A DNA stretch of 64,000 nucleotides from Gluconobacter thailandicus F149-1 = NBRC 100600 (GCF_000964465.1 NZ_BANH01000002.1:52596-116595); one strand, 5' to 3'; positions 47,365 to 59,176 are shown, numbered from the stretch's first letter. A program made the numbers and translations. The notes: generated by a model not told the origin, from the sequence alone.

Positions 47365-48131
47365 GCTGCCGCCTCGAGGAACTGCGTATAACCCTGCTTC
47401 TCAAGCGTTTTCGCTACTTCCGGACCGCCGCTATAAATGATCTTGCCCTTGGCCATCACATGCACACGGTCTGGCACGATATAGTCGAGCAGACGCTGAT
47501 GATGGGTAATGACCAGAGCGGAGAAATCCGGGCCACGCAGCGAGTTTACGCCATCCGCAACAATACGCAGCGCATCAATGTCCAGCCCACTATCCGTCTC
47601 GTCAAGAATGGCGAAAGACGGCTGCAACAGGCGCATCTGAAGCACTTCGTTGCGCTTCTTTTCACCACCCGAGAAGCCCACATTGACAGCACGCTTCAGC
47701 ATCTCGTCCGACATGGAAAGACGCTTTGTCTCTGCACGGACGGCCTTCAGGAAAGCAACCGCGTCCAGCTCTTCTTCATCACGTGCCCGGCGCACTGCAT
47801 TCACGGCCGTACGCAGGAAATTTGCGTTGTTCACGCCCGGAAGCTCAACCGGGGACTGAAAGGCCAGAAACACGCCCAGCGCGGCACGCTCTTCGGGTTC
47901 CAGCGCCAGCAGATCTTCCCCCTTGAAGGTCGCGCTGCCGCCAGTCACTTCGTAGTCTTCACGGCCGGACAGCACATAAGACAGCGTGGACTTGCCAGAG
48001 CCATTTGGGCCCATGATAGCGTGGATTTCGCCCTTGGGAATTTCGAGATCGATCCCCTTGAGGATCTCCTTCGGCGTACCATCGGCATCAATGCGGGCCT
48101 CGAGACCCTGGATTTTCAGAAAATCACTCAT
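47361..48131 (-). CDS. sufC: Fe-S assembly ATPase SufC
   Basis: 256 residues. Walker A GPNGSGKSTL (about residue 39), signature FSGGEKKRNEVLQM, Walker B AILDETDSGLD and the H-loop VITHHQRLL are typical of SufC. It hydrolyses ATP in the cytoplasmic SufBC2D complex. Three bases after sufB, overlapping sufD. Confidence 0.97.
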   Translation of the reverse strand: MSDFLKIQGLEARIDADGTPKEILKGIDLEIPKGEIHAIMGPNGSGKSTLSYVLSGREDYEVTGGSATFKGEDLLALEPEERAALGVFLAFQSPVELPGVNNANFLRTAVNAVRRARDEEELDAVAFLKAVRAETKRLSMSDEMLKRAVNVGFSGGEKKRNEVLQMRLLQPSFAILDETDSGLDIDALRIVADGVNSLRGPDFSALVITHHQRLLDYIVPDRVHVMAKGKIIYSGGPEVAKTLEKQGYTQFLEAAA

Positions 48132-48134
48132 GTC

Positions 48135-49622
48135 TTAACCCACACTTCCTTCGAGGCTGATCTGCAGCAGCTTCTGAGCCTCGACCGCGAACTCCATCGG
48201 CAGCTCCTTGAGCACCTCGCGGCAAAATCCATTGACGATCAGACCAACCGCGTCTTCTTCAGACAGTCCACGGGAGCGGCAGTAGAAAAGCTGGTCTTCG
48301 GAAATCTTTGACGTCGTCGCTTCGTGCTCGATACGCGCCGTCATGTTCCGGCTTTCAATGTAAGGCACGGTATGTGCACCACACTGGTCGCCGATCAGGA
48401 GGCTATCGCACTGCGTGAAGTTGCGCGCATTGCGAGCCTTCGGCTGCATGCGAACGAGACCGCGATATGTACTGTCCGACTTACCGGCGGAAATGGTCTT
48501 GGCGATGATGGTCGAGCGCGTATTCGGCGCCAGATGGATCATCTTCGTACCCGTATCGGCCTGCTGATGATTATTGGTCACGGCGACGGAGTAGAACTCG
48601 CCAACCGATCCTTCACCCGCCAGAACACAGGACGGATATTTCCACGTGATGGAAGACCCTGTCTCAACCTGCGTCCAGGAAATCTTTGAGCGTGCGCCAC
48701 GGCAGGCGCCGCGCTTGGTCACGAAATTATAGATGCCACCACGCCCTTCATCATCCCCCGGATACCAGTTCTGGACCGTGGAATACTTGATAGAGGCGTC
48801 ATCCATCGCGATCAGCTCGACAACGGCAGCATGAAGCTGGTTTTCATCACGCTGAGGAGCGGTGCAGCCTTCAAGATAGGAAACACTGGCCCGCTCTTCG
48901 ACGATGATGAGAGTCCGTTCGAACTGCCCGGTATTGCGCGCATTGATGCGGAAATACGTAGACAGCTCCATCGGGCACCGCACGCCCTTGGGCACGTACA
49001 CGAAAGACCCGTCCGTAAAGACAGCGGAGTTCAGCGCGGCAAAGAAGTTATCACCTGCAGGAACGACCGAACCAAGGTACTGCCTGACCAGATCCGAATG
49101 TTCGCGAATGGCTTCGGAAATCGGGCAAAAGATAACCCCTGCCTCTTCCAGCGTTTTACGAAACGTCGTCGCCACGGACACGCTATCGAACACCGCATCC
49201 ACTGCAACCGGCATACGCTTCTGCTCTTCCGCGCCCTCGACACCAGCCAGCAGAGCCTGCTCGTGGAGGGGGATTCCGAGTTTCGCGTAAGTTTTCAGTA
49301 GCTCTGGATCAACTTCATCCAGGCTCTTCGGACCAGGCTTCTTTTTCGGCTGGGCGAAATAATGAGCATCCTGATAGTCGATCGGCGGATGGCTGACCTT
49401 GGCCCATTCCGGCTCTTTCATTTCCAGCCACATGCGGAAAGCCTTCAGACGCCATTCCAGCATCCATTCAGGCTCTTCCTTGCGCGCGGAAATGAGGCGG
49501 ACTGTCTCTTCATTCAGGCCTTTGGGAGCGATATCCATCTCGATATCGGTCTCGAAGCCCCACTCGTAGCTGGACTTCGCGAGCTTTTCGACTGTCTCGC
49601 GGGTCTCCGTCACGGCTGGCAT
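48135..49622 (-). CDS. sufB: Fe-S cluster scaffold subunit SufB
   Basis: 495 residues. [12 protein letters not shown] at the N-terminus, [38 protein letters not shown] and the C-terminal [20 protein letters not shown] carry the scaffold Cys and Glu positions. First structural gene of the operon, 12 nt after the regulator. Confidence 0.97.
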   Translation of the reverse strand: MPAVTETRETVEKLAKSSYEWGFETDIEMDIAPKGLNEETVRLISARKEEPEWMLEWRLKAFRMWLEMKEPEWAKVSHPPIDYQDAHYFAQPKKKPGPKSLDEVDPELLKTYAKLGIPLHEQALLAGVEGAEEQKRMPVAVDAVFDSVSVATTFRKTLEEAGVIFCPISEAIREHSDLVRQYLGSVVPAGDNFFAALNSAVFTDGSFVYVPKGVRCPMELSTYFRINARNTGQFERTLIIVEERASVSYLEGCTAPQRDENQLHAAVVELIAMDDASIKYSTVQNWYPGDDEGRGGIYNFVTKRGACRGARSKISWTQVETGSSITWKYPSCVLAGEGSVGEFYSVAVTNNHQQADTGTKMIHLAPNTRSTIIAKTISAGKSDSTYRGLVRMQPKARNARNFTQCDSLLIGDQCGAHTVPYIESRNMTARIEHEATTSKISEDQLFYCRSRGLSEEDAVGLIVNGFCREVLKELPMEFAVEAQKLLQISLEGSVG

Positions 49623-49634
49623 CGTCTCGTGTCC

Positions 49635-50117
49635 TCAGTTCACCGGATCCGCTACGGGCATAGCCGCGGTGCCGGTTGTGTCGAGAGAAGGCTCCCTGGA
49701 AACCTTCCCGCTATGCAGGGCGGAATGTCTGTCCATATCCGCAAGGGTAATGCCATTGAGCGTTCGCAGGATGGCGTCGTTCACCATGTCCCACTGACCC
49801 GAGAGGCCGCACAGGGAACTGTGTTCGCACTCGCGCCCGTCACAGCAGGCCGTAATCGAAATCGGACCGTCGACAACGGCAATGACCGTGGCGATCGTAA
49901 TTTCATCCAGCGTTCGGGAGAGGCGATAGCCGCCACGAGCTCCACGATGGGAAATGACCAGCCCGCTTGAGGCCAGTCCCTTCAGAAGCTTCGCAACGGT
50001 AGGCTCAGGGACACCCGTCTCTCCGGCCAGAGCGGCCGCTGTTGCCAGACCCTCATGCTGCCCGAGATGGACCAGGAGGACGGTAGCATAATCAGCCAGT
50101 TTGGAGAGCCTCAGCAT
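49635..50117 (-). CDS. Rrf2-family Fe-S-responsive regulator of the suf operon
   Basis: 160 residues. An N-terminal winged helix (MLRLSKLADYATVLLVHL; VPEPTVAKLLKGLASSGLV; RGARGGYRLS) and the Cys triad C-x5-C-x5-C in CCDGRECEHSSLCGL (about residues 92-106), which in IscR holds a [2Fe-2S] cluster. The ATG at 50117 matches the family start; a TTG at 50147 would add 10 residues. It probably represses its own operon through the palindrome 27 bp upstream, an inference from position and box spacing. Confidence 0.92.
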   Translation of the reverse strand: MLRLSKLADYATVLLVHLGQHEGLATAAALAGETGVPEPTVAKLLKGLASSGLVISHRGARGGYRLSRTLDEITIATVIAVVDGPISITACCDGRECEHSSLCGLSGQWDMVNDAILRTLNGITLADMDRHSALHSGKVSREPSLDTTGTAAMPVADPVN

Positions 50118-50143
50118 CGCTTGCACACTCACATTGCATTCAT

Positions 50144-50164
50144 TCAAGACTTAGGAAGTCCTGA
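50144..50164 (-). promoter_or_regulatory. IscR-box-like operator of the suf operon
   Basis: A 21-bp palindrome, 9-bp arms (TCAAGACTT / AAGTCCTGA, one mismatch) around AGG, 27 bp before the regulator's ATG. The core GACT-N5-AGTC has the spacing of the E. coli IscR type 1 box. Confidence 0.6.
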
Positions 50165-50235
50165 TTAGGTTCCAGATGACCCATGCTGTCACAAAGGTCA
50201 AGAAGTTTGTGATGTCCGGAAAAGGTATAAGCCTC

Positions 50236-51525
50236 TCAGACACCGAAAAACAGACGGGAAATGGCATCAAGGCCAGCTCCCGCCAGAAAGCCGACGACCG
50301 TTCCGTTGACTCGGATATACGCGAGGTCACGGCCCACGCGGGCCTCCAGACGCTGCGCGAGGTCGTCACCGTCCCAACCCGCCATGACATTCGCGATAAA
50401 CCCGGCCAGCTTGTCCCGCACACCGGGAAGCAGCCTCGACACCATCCGCTCTACAGCCTGATTGATGCGCTCTCGCAGGGCGTCATTTTCACGCATGGAA
50501 CTGGCCAGACCCACGATGGCAGTATCGAGAACCGATGCGCTCCAGCCATCTTCCTTTGTACAATCCTGTTCCGCCATACGACGGACCCGATCCCAGAGCT
50601 CCCCACTCCAGGCTTTCAGGCTGGAATGGGTCAGGACCGACCCGATGGCCTGCGTCATATCCTGTCGGCGCTCCGGATCTGTTTCCATGCGGTCGATTTC
50701 TGCCCGCACCCATGCCGTAAAACCATGCCGAATGTCCGAATCCATCGGATCGATGCGTTCGATTTCAGCCTGAAGAGCCGTCAGAACACGATTGGCAACA
50801 GATCCGCCAATGGCCCATCCAATAAAACGCCCCCCCTGCTCCCGGACGCGCTCTTCAACGAACTGCCGCAGGTCACCCTCTTTTGCCGCCACAGTCATCT
50901 TGAGCTTCGCCAGCAGGAAAGACAGGACCTCCTGATGCATTTCGCTGTCGACCATGGCCCGCATGGCACGCGAGACCAGTGGCGCCATTTCCTCGCCATT
51001 CAGAAGGACAGGCAATGCCCGGGACAGAGCGGCACTTGCTCGCCCGTCTTCAAGGCGATCGAAAAGACTGGGGATACTTGCGCGCAGGGTAGCCACCAGC
51101 GTGAGACGGGTCGAAGACTCGCTGAGGGCGTCTGCAATGAGGCCAGGAAGGTCAATTTTTGAAAGGGCGCGATGAACGTCGGCGTCCGTGAAAAACTGAC
51201 CGGAAACAAATTTTCCGAGCGCCTGCCCCAGACGGACTTTCTGACGTGACAGGATGGCCGTGTGCGGAATGGGAAGACCCAGCGGATGACGGAACAGCGC
51301 CGTCACAGCAAACCAGTCTGCCAGACCGCCTACAACACCGGCCCTTGAACCGGCGCGAAGAATATTGAGGGCCCAGCTCTCATCGTAGACATGATGCGCG
51401 GCAAGATAGGTTGTTCCTGTCGCGAGTGCGCCCATACCAATGAGGAGAGCCCCGGCCAGTCTCGGGGGCGAAGCGGCCCGTTGTGCACTGGCCTGACTGA
51501 CATCTTTCTTCATATCCGGATGCAT
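50236..51525 (-). CDS. DUF445-family (YjiN-like) membrane-associated protein
   Basis: 429 residues. The family's opening membrane helix (ALLIGMGALATGTTYLAA) with GVVGGLADWFAVTALFRHPLGLPIPHTAIL and the closing NGTVVGFLAGAGLDAIS helix are well conserved; the middle is long amphipathic helices. Function unknown in the family. Stands alone, opposite to the PEPC-like gene with a short shared promoter region. Confidence 0.9.
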   Translation of the reverse strand: MHPDMKKDVSQASAQRAASPPRLAGALLIGMGALATGTTYLAAHHVYDESWALNILRAGSRAGVVGGLADWFAVTALFRHPLGLPIPHTAILSRQKVRLGQALGKFVSGQFFTDADVHRALSKIDLPGLIADALSESSTRLTLVATLRASIPSLFDRLEDGRASAALSRALPVLLNGEEMAPLVSRAMRAMVDSEMHQEVLSFLLAKLKMTVAAKEGDLRQFVEERVREQGGRFIGWAIGGSVANRVLTALQAEIERIDPMDSDIRHGFTAWVRAEIDRMETDPERRQDMTQAIGSVLTHSSLKAWSGELWDRVRRMAEQDCTKEDGWSASVLDTAIVGLASSMRENDALRERINQAVERMVSRLLPGVRDKLAGFIANVMAGWDGDDLAQRLEARVGRDLAYIRVNGTVVGFLAGAGLDAISRLFFGV

Positions 51526-51593
51526 GTACGCTCCGATAGCATCATCCGTACGCCCTGTCGCGCCCGCAACAAGGTTGCGCTTGCAGGCCGGGC

Positions 51594-54416
51594 ATGGAAC
51601 ATAACTTGCCCGTTTTCAATTTACCTTCCGCAGAAGCGAGACTGCTCCCGATGTCTGACTGCGCCTCCCGGCACGACACATCCCTTTCCGCACGCATCGA
51701 CACCATGACCACGCACCTCATTCAGGAGCGTAATGGTCTGGGTGATCTGATTGCCTCTATTGGTGAGGATCTGTCGGTCAGCAAAGGCGAGAAAATCGAG
51801 GAGCTGGAACAGACAGTCCGGGCATTGCGCGATGAACATTTCATCCAGCGCGCTGCTCATCTGCGGCAGTATGTCGGCCTCGAAGACGCCGATCCTGCTT
51901 CCCGGCTGCAACAGGTCGCTGCCAAGCTTGTAGAGCAGGCCGCCTCACCGGAAGCGCTTTCCAAGGCCGCAATCGCCGCAGTTTTCACGGCTCATCCGAC
52001 CTTCGCTCTGGCCGACCATGTTTATGCCCTTCTGGCGGAACGGGCTTCAGATCCTGAACTGCCGTTACCGTGCCTGACAACGCACCGCCGCGCTGCGCCG
52101 CCAACACTGGCCCATGAACAATCCCTGGCACTTGCTGCGATCCTGCGTGGCCGGGATGCACTTGATGAGCTGAGCACGTCACTTATCGGGAAGATGACCG
52201 CACGATGGGCGAACGAGGCCGATCATATCGATCCGGCTCCGGTCATTCTGGCAAGTTGGGTCGGCTTTGATACAGACGGACGAAACGATATCGGCTGGTG
52301 GGACACGATCCGGATCCGGCTGGAACTCAAACTCTCACAGCTTGAGCGTCTTGAGACTGGTCTTGCCAGCCTGACCCTTCAGGACTCAGCCCTCGCCATG
52401 CGCGTTCGTCGCGCGATGGAAGCTGTCAAAACACAGCATGCTGCCTGCCCGTCTGGAAAAAATGCTGCACCTGAAGCTATTCGTGACTTTGCCCACACAC
52501 TGATCGCGCATCGCGAAAAAGCTCTTCTGGACGCTCAGGAGCTTTTACCGCTGTTCCGGGATGCCGCAGCGGGCCTCGATGCTTCGGCGATACTCAATCT
52601 ACGCACGATCCGCGCAGGCTTCATGAGCCATGGCCTGGGCATTGCGCATATTCATACACGTCTCAACGCAGCACAGATCTACAATGTTGCCCGGACGCGT
52701 CTTGGCCTCACAGATGACCCCGCTCTTCCGTCACGACGCCGCGTTCTTCTGTCCCGCATTAATGATGCACTGGATGACTTGACGCCGCGCCATGTGGATT
52801 TTGGTTCGCTCCTTGTGGAGCCGGCATCTGCCGCCCGTCTGATGATGACGATGGCGCAGATTCTAAAGCATATTGATTCCGGTTCTCCTATCCGCTTCCT
52901 GATTGCCGAAACGGAGAGCGGTTACACTCTTCTCGCAACACTCTGGCTTGCACGCCTGTTCGGCATTCAGGACCATCAGATCGAGATTTCCCCACTTTTC
53001 GAGACAGAAAGTGCGTTAGAAAATGGCGAGACGATCCTTGAGGAAGCGTTCCGTTCTCCGCACTGGCGAAACTATCTGCGCGCCAACGGGCGCCTCTCCC
53101 TGCAATTTGGCTATTCGGATTCCGGCCGTTATGTCGGGCAGCTTGCGGCAACGAACCTTGTCGAACGCCTGCGAATGCGGACACTGGCTCTTCTGAAAGA
53201 GCATGATCTCGAAGACATTTCCCTGACGCTTTTCGACACTCATGGCGAAAGCATTGGCCGCGGCGCCCATCCGTTCACTCTCCGCCAGCGCCTCGATTAT
53301 TTTTCCCCTGCCCGTACGCGGATTGCCTTCCGCGATGCTGGTGTCGGCTGTCGAGTGGAAACGGCTTTCCAGGGCGGAGACGGCTATACGCTTTTCGGAA
53401 CGAACAGTATTGCAGCGTCCACCATCGCTACATTAGCCGAGCATGTTGCCCATGTTCCGACCAATGTGAACGATCCGGTCTATGACCGTCCGGACTTTGC
53501 TGCCGACTTTTTCTCCACAATTGCTCTCGATATGGGCGCGCTCGTCAATGATCCCGGTTATGCAGCGCTCTTGAGCGCGTTTGGGCCGTCCCTTATCGAC
53601 AAGACAGGATCCCGCCCTTCAGCGCGCCAATCGGACGCAGCTACTGTGACGCGGATCACGCATCCAAGCCAGCTCCGGGCCATTCCGAATAACGCAATCC
53701 TTCAGCAGCTCGGCTGGTGGGCAAATGTCCTGCACGGCCTGGGCAATGCTGCGCAGCGCCATCCGGAGACATTCGAGCATTTCGTGAACAGTTCGCCCCG
53801 TTTCCGCGAGGCTATGGATTTTGCGCGGCAGGCTCTTGCCCATTCGGATCTGGAAGTTCTTCGCGCGACCGTGCGGCAGCTTGATCCTGGCACTTGGCTG
53901 GATCGCGCTTCAAAGGCTCATGATGAGGAAGAACGTCAAAATTTCCTCACCATCTCACATGGTCTCGAAGTCCTGCAATTCTGGACAAGCGCCCCAGCGA
54001 TGTTCCGCCGAATCCAGACGGATCACATTGCCCTGCGAGCTGCCTGGCCAGAAGCACCGCAGATGGAGCCGCGCGAAAAGCTGCTTCATGCCATCCGCTT
54101 CGCCCTGATCGACAGACTGTGGGTGTTGTCTACTCGCATCCCTTATTTTGGACCACGCAACAACCTGACGCGGGACTCCATTACCAATCTGGTCCTCTGT
54201 CTCGATATTCCCCGCTCGCTGGATCTGCTCGATGATCTGTTCCCTGTTTCCGCACTCAGCGTGGCCAATCTGGATTTTGGTGAACCGGGAGGCGCCGGAG
54301 AAGAAAGCGGCTTCGCACGTGAGCATCGTGAGATCTTCCAGCCTCTGGAACGCTACTTCAACCTGCTAAGGGAAATTGGCATTGCGGTCATGCATGCCAA
54401 CCGTGCTTTCGGCTAA
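51594..54416 (+). CDS. Phosphoenolpyruvate carboxylase-like protein with altered active site
   Basis: 940 residues from ATG 51594; ATG 51651 is an alternative. Clear PEPC fold: VFTAHPT (His, about residue 132), PLFETESALENGE, QFGYSDSGRYVG (about 507), TGSRPSAR and LRAIP. Yet the catalytic Gly-rich loop is degenerate: E. coli LTLFHGRGGSIGRGGAP is LTLFDTHGESIGRGAHP here, so the His and first Arg of that loop are Asp and His, and the GYSDSAKDAG Lys is Arg. The LRAIPWIFAWTQ motif and the C-terminal RNTG are also changed (ends RAFG). PEPC makes oxaloacetate from PEP and bicarbonate; whether this protein still does is doubtful. It stands alone and has no disruption. Confidence 0.8.
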   Translation: MEHNLPVFNLPSAEARLLPMSDCASRHDTSLSARIDTMTTHLIQERNGLGDLIASIGEDLSVSKGEKIEELEQTVRALRDEHFIQRAAHLRQYVGLEDADPASRLQQVAAKLVEQAASPEALSKAAIAAVFTAHPTFALADHVYALLAERASDPELPLPCLTTHRRAAPPTLAHEQSLALAAILRGRDALDELSTSLIGKMTARWANEADHIDPAPVILASWVGFDTDGRNDIGWWDTIRIRLELKLSQLERLETGLASLTLQDSALAMRVRRAMEAVKTQHAACPSGKNAAPEAIRDFAHTLIAHREKALLDAQELLPLFRDAAAGLDASAILNLRTIRAGFMSHGLGIAHIHTRLNAAQIYNVARTRLGLTDDPALPSRRRVLLSRINDALDDLTPRHVDFGSLLVEPASAARLMMTMAQILKHIDSGSPIRFLIAETESGYTLLATLWLARLFGIQDHQIEISPLFETESALENGETILEEAFRSPHWRNYLRANGRLSLQFGYSDSGRYVGQLAATNLVERLRMRTLALLKEHDLEDISLTLFDTHGESIGRGAHPFTLRQRLDYFSPARTRIAFRDAGVGCRVETAFQGGDGYTLFGTNSIAASTIATLAEHVAHVPTNVNDPVYDRPDFAADFFSTIALDMGALVNDPGYAALLSAFGPSLIDKTGSRPSARQSDAATVTRITHPSQLRAIPNNAILQQLGWWANVLHGLGNAAQRHPETFEHFVNSSPRFREAMDFARQALAHSDLEVLRATVRQLDPGTWLDRASKAHDEEERQNFLTISHGLEVLQFWTSAPAMFRRIQTDHIALRAAWPEAPQMEPREKLLHAIRFALIDRLWVLSTRIPYFGPRNNLTRDSITNLVLCLDIPRSLDLLDDLFPVSALSVANLDFGEPGGAGEESGFAREHREIFQPLERYFNLLREIGIAVMHANRAFG

Positions 54417-54502
54417 AAACGAAACATTATAACAACGTCTTGTCTGCAAGGCAGCTATGCGTTTAGAGAAGGGCAGAACAATTAGCAGAAAGCCCTTTCT
54501 GA

Positions 54503-56092
54503 ATGCTTCGCAAGGCTCTTTTTCTAGGCGTTGCCATGATGGCAACGCCTGTTCTTGCCGCTGAGACAGCCAAGAACACTCCCGCCCCGAACGCCGATAG
54601 CGTAACCCGCGGCACCGTCGTTGTTGATGGCATGACCATCCCTTATCAGGCTGTTGCCGGAACCATTCTGGTGCATGGTGCAGGCTATAATGACTCGAAC
54701 GAAGTCCTGACCAAGCGCGGAATCAAGGTTGAAGCAGGCAAGGACGACGAGGAAAAAAATCCTCCTGTCGCGTCCATGTTCTACACCGCCTATTTCAAGG
54801 ACGGCGTTCCGTCCGCCAAACGCCCGATCACCTTCCTGTATAATGGGGGGCCTGGCTCAGCGTCTGTCTGGGTCCATATGGGTACGTTCGGGCCACGCCG
54901 CGTTAACACGCCAGGCGACCAGCATCTGCCAGCAGCCCCATACGCTCTGATCAACAATCCGCAGTCCCTGCTGGATGTCTCGGATGTCGTGTTTGTTGAT
55001 GCACCGGGAACAGGCTTCTCCCGGATTGCAGGCAAGGACGCCGCAAAGGAATTCCTGGGCGTCGATGGCGACGGTGAAGCGTTCACGCACTTCATTTCCA
55101 AGTTCCTGGCGAAGTATCAACGTTATAACTCACCGAAATATCTGTTCGGTGAAAGCTACGGCACAATGCGTTCTGCAGTCGTCATCAACGACCTTGAGCA
55201 GGAAGAGAACATCGATTTCAACGGCGTTATTCTTCTTTCTCAAATCCTGAACTATGACAACAGCGCCGATGGTCCGCAGTTCAACCCAGGCGTTGATGAC
55301 CCGTACGTTCTGGCACTCCCGACTTATGCCGCCACCGCTTGGTATCACCATTGTCTGCCGCAACAACACGCTGATCTGAAAGCCTTCCTGAAGGACGTCG
55401 AGCATTTTGCGGTCACGGACTACACGATGGCACTTCGCCAAGGGGCCGACCTGCCTGAAAACGAACGACAGGCTATCGCCGAAAAGCTTCATGACTACAC
55501 AGGCCTGCCAGTCGATTACATTCTGCGATCAGACCTCCGCGTAAATGGTGGCCAGTTCGAGCAGCAGCTTCAGGCCAAGACGGGCATGGCGACCGGTCGT
55601 CTGGACACGCGCTATTCCAGCCCGACACTTGATCCAATGTCAAAAGAAGTGGATTACGATCCACAATCCAGTGCGATCAGTTCTGCCTATGTGACGGTCT
55701 TCAATGACTATGTGCGCAACACACTGAAGTATGGGACGGACGAAACCTATCGCCTGTTCAACCCTGAAGATCACTGGGACAACAAGCATACCCAGCCGGG
55801 TCATGGCTACCAGCCGAAGGGCGTCCCAAATGTCATGAGCGATCTCGCCATGGCTATCAAGACGAACCCCAACCTGCATGTGATGCTGAACGGTGGCTAC
55901 TACGATCTCGCGACGCCTTATTACGAAGGCATTTATGAGATGAAGCACCTGCCGATGCCTCTGAACCTTCAGAAGAACATCGAGTATGCGCAGTATTCTT
56001 CTGGCCACATGGTTTACGTGGACCCGACAGCGCTTCAGCAGTTGCATGACAATGTTGCGGCCTTTATCCGCCGCACCGATAATCTGCACTGA
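54503..56092 (+). CDS. Exported S10-family serine carboxypeptidase
   Basis: 529 residues with a signal peptide (about 1-19, cleavage after VLA). Oxyanion/substrate motif NGGPGSASVW (about residue 115), catalytic Ser in GESYGTMRS (about 216), Asp in NGGYYDLATPY (about 475) and His in SSGHMVYVD (about 507) give the Ser-Asp-His triad. Likely a periplasmic carboxypeptidase that trims peptides. ATG 54503 follows a small CAGAAAG / CTTTCTG hairpin. Terminator-like hairpin after the stop. Confidence 0.9.
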   Translation: MLRKALFLGVAMMATPVLAAETAKNTPAPNADSVTRGTVVVDGMTIPYQAVAGTILVHGAGYNDSNEVLTKRGIKVEAGKDDEEKNPPVASMFYTAYFKDGVPSAKRPITFLYNGGPGSASVWVHMGTFGPRRVNTPGDQHLPAAPYALINNPQSLLDVSDVVFVDAPGTGFSRIAGKDAAKEFLGVDGDGEAFTHFISKFLAKYQRYNSPKYLFGESYGTMRSAVVINDLEQEENIDFNGVILLSQILNYDNSADGPQFNPGVDDPYVLALPTYAATAWYHHCLPQQHADLKAFLKDVEHFAVTDYTMALRQGADLPENERQAIAEKLHDYTGLPVDYILRSDLRVNGGQFEQQLQAKTGMATGRLDTRYSSPTLDPMSKEVDYDPQSSAISSAYVTVFNDYVRNTLKYGTDETYRLFNPEDHWDNKHTQPGHGYQPKGVPNVMSDLAMAIKTNPNLHVMLNGGYYDLATPYYEGIYEMKHLPMPLNLQKNIEYAQYSSGHMVYVDPTALQQLHDNVAAFIRRTDNLH

Positions 56093-56100
56093 TTGAGGGT

Positions 56101-56136
56101 TCTGTGGCGGGTGATGCAACACTCTCCCGCCACAGA
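56101..56136 (+). terminator. Hairpin after the S10 peptidase gene
   Basis: Perfect 11-bp stem TCTGTGGCGGG / CCCGCCACAGA with a 14-nt loop, 8 nt past the stop; lacks a T-tract. Confidence 0.55.
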
Positions 56137-56145
56137 CACAGCCAT

Positions 56146-56547
56146 TTACCCCAAGGATGATTCTAGCCATCCGGTCCAGATTAACACATTATCCGGGCCG
56201 TTAACTGCAAACTCATACCTTCCCCACGGCTTCAATGATGGCGCATTGTCTCCAATAATTCGACCGCTGAAAACGGGAGCCAGACGATCTACGTCCGGTC
56301 GACTGAGATACAGACAAAATGGATTGTGCATACCATCAAGCCATCCAGGCACGGCCTGCGTCAAATGCAGTTCACACCCCATCGACCGCAATCAGGATTC
56401 TATAATCCGACGCCTTATCTCCTAATCGTTGAAAATCCAAAAAAAATTCTCTGCTTCTTCCATGTGATTTACTGGAAGAACGGCAATGACTGACCGAGAA
56501 ATGGTCTGGCACTCGCAAGGCAGAGAACGAAACCCAACGACATTCAA
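56146..56547 (-). pseudogene. VOC-family (glyoxalase/bleomycin-resistance-like) gene with two compensating frameshifts
   Basis: Three frames join into one VOC protein of about 134 residues. Frame 1 (from a TTG at 56547) gives VIAVLPVNHMEEAENFF, then shifts at the T8 run (56446-56439); frame 2 gives LDFQRLGDKASDYRILIAVDG, then shifts at GGGG (56380-56377); frame 3 gives CELHLTQAVPGWLDGM, PFCLYLSRPDVDRLAP and KPWGRYEFAVNGPDNVLIW to a TAA at 56146. Restoring one T and deleting one G makes a continuous family sequence. Only the last 81 codons form a sizeable open frame. Either a decayed gene or two homopolymer errors. This is the only gene-like content of the 512-bp gap between the S10 peptidase and fusA. 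Confidence 0.7.
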
Positions 56548-56553
56548 TAAAAA

Positions 56554-56579
56554 AACCCGCCAGATTGCTCTGGCGGGTT
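56554..56579. terminator. Bidirectional terminator of fusA
   Basis: AACCCGCCAGA / TCTGGCGGGTT, 11-bp stem, TTGC loop, with A-run on the left and T-run on the right; 26 nt past the fusA stop. Confidence 0.9.
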
Positions 56580-56604
56580 TTTTCTTTCACCGGAGTGAAA
56601 AAGA

Positions 56605-58707
<2,103 letters not shown>

Positions 58708-58731
58708 GGAGAACCTCCAAAAAACAATAAA

Positions 58732-58759
58732 AGGTGTTTCAGCCTGAACTGAAACACCT
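58732..58759 (-). terminator. Terminator/attenuator between rpmB and fusA
   Basis: Perfect 11-bp stem AGGTGTTTCAG / CTGAAACACCT, 6-nt loop, followed on the minus strand by TTTATTGTTTTTT, ending just before the fusA ribosome binding site. Confidence 0.8.
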
Positions 58760-58873
58760 CCGCTGCGGCTCGTTAAAGCCGAACCTGATTTGTCCCAGTG
58801 GCGGCTGAATGACCCAGACCGCCATGGTTTTCAAGAGTAATCTTTATGAACCGGCCGAGGCCGGAAAGATTCC

Positions 58874-59176
58874 TCAGGCGGTCTGTGCAGCCTTGCGTTC
58901 CTGAACTCGCAGGATACGGCGCTTGATGACCTGAGCTTCTTCAGGAAGCTTGCGGTTTGGCGTTCCCAGCAGGAACGAATCCAGCCCACCATTGTGCTCG
59001 ATCGTGCGGATACCGTTGGTGGACAGGCGCATGCGCACTGACGAACCAAGAATATCGGAGATCATCGTGGTCTCCTGCAGATTCGGGAGAAAACGACGGC
59101 GGGACTTGTTATTGGCGTGGCTGACGTTATTGCCCGTCAGCACGCCCTTGCCCGTGACCTGGCAACGGCGAGACAT
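58874..59176 (-). CDS. rpmB: 50S ribosomal protein L28
   Basis: 100 residues. [31 protein letters not shown] N-terminus (here [10 protein letters not shown], then [17 protein letters not shown]) and the central [21 protein letters not shown] are L28 of the alphaproteobacterial length. Followed by a GC palindrome (CCGGCCTCGGCCGG, just after the stop) and then the terminator in front of fusA. Confidence 0.97.
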   Translation of the reverse strand: MSRRCQVTGKGVLTGNNVSHANNKSRRRFLPNLQETTMISDILGSSVRMRLSTNGIRTIEHNGGLDSFLLGTPNRKLPEEAQVIKRRILRVQERKAAQTA

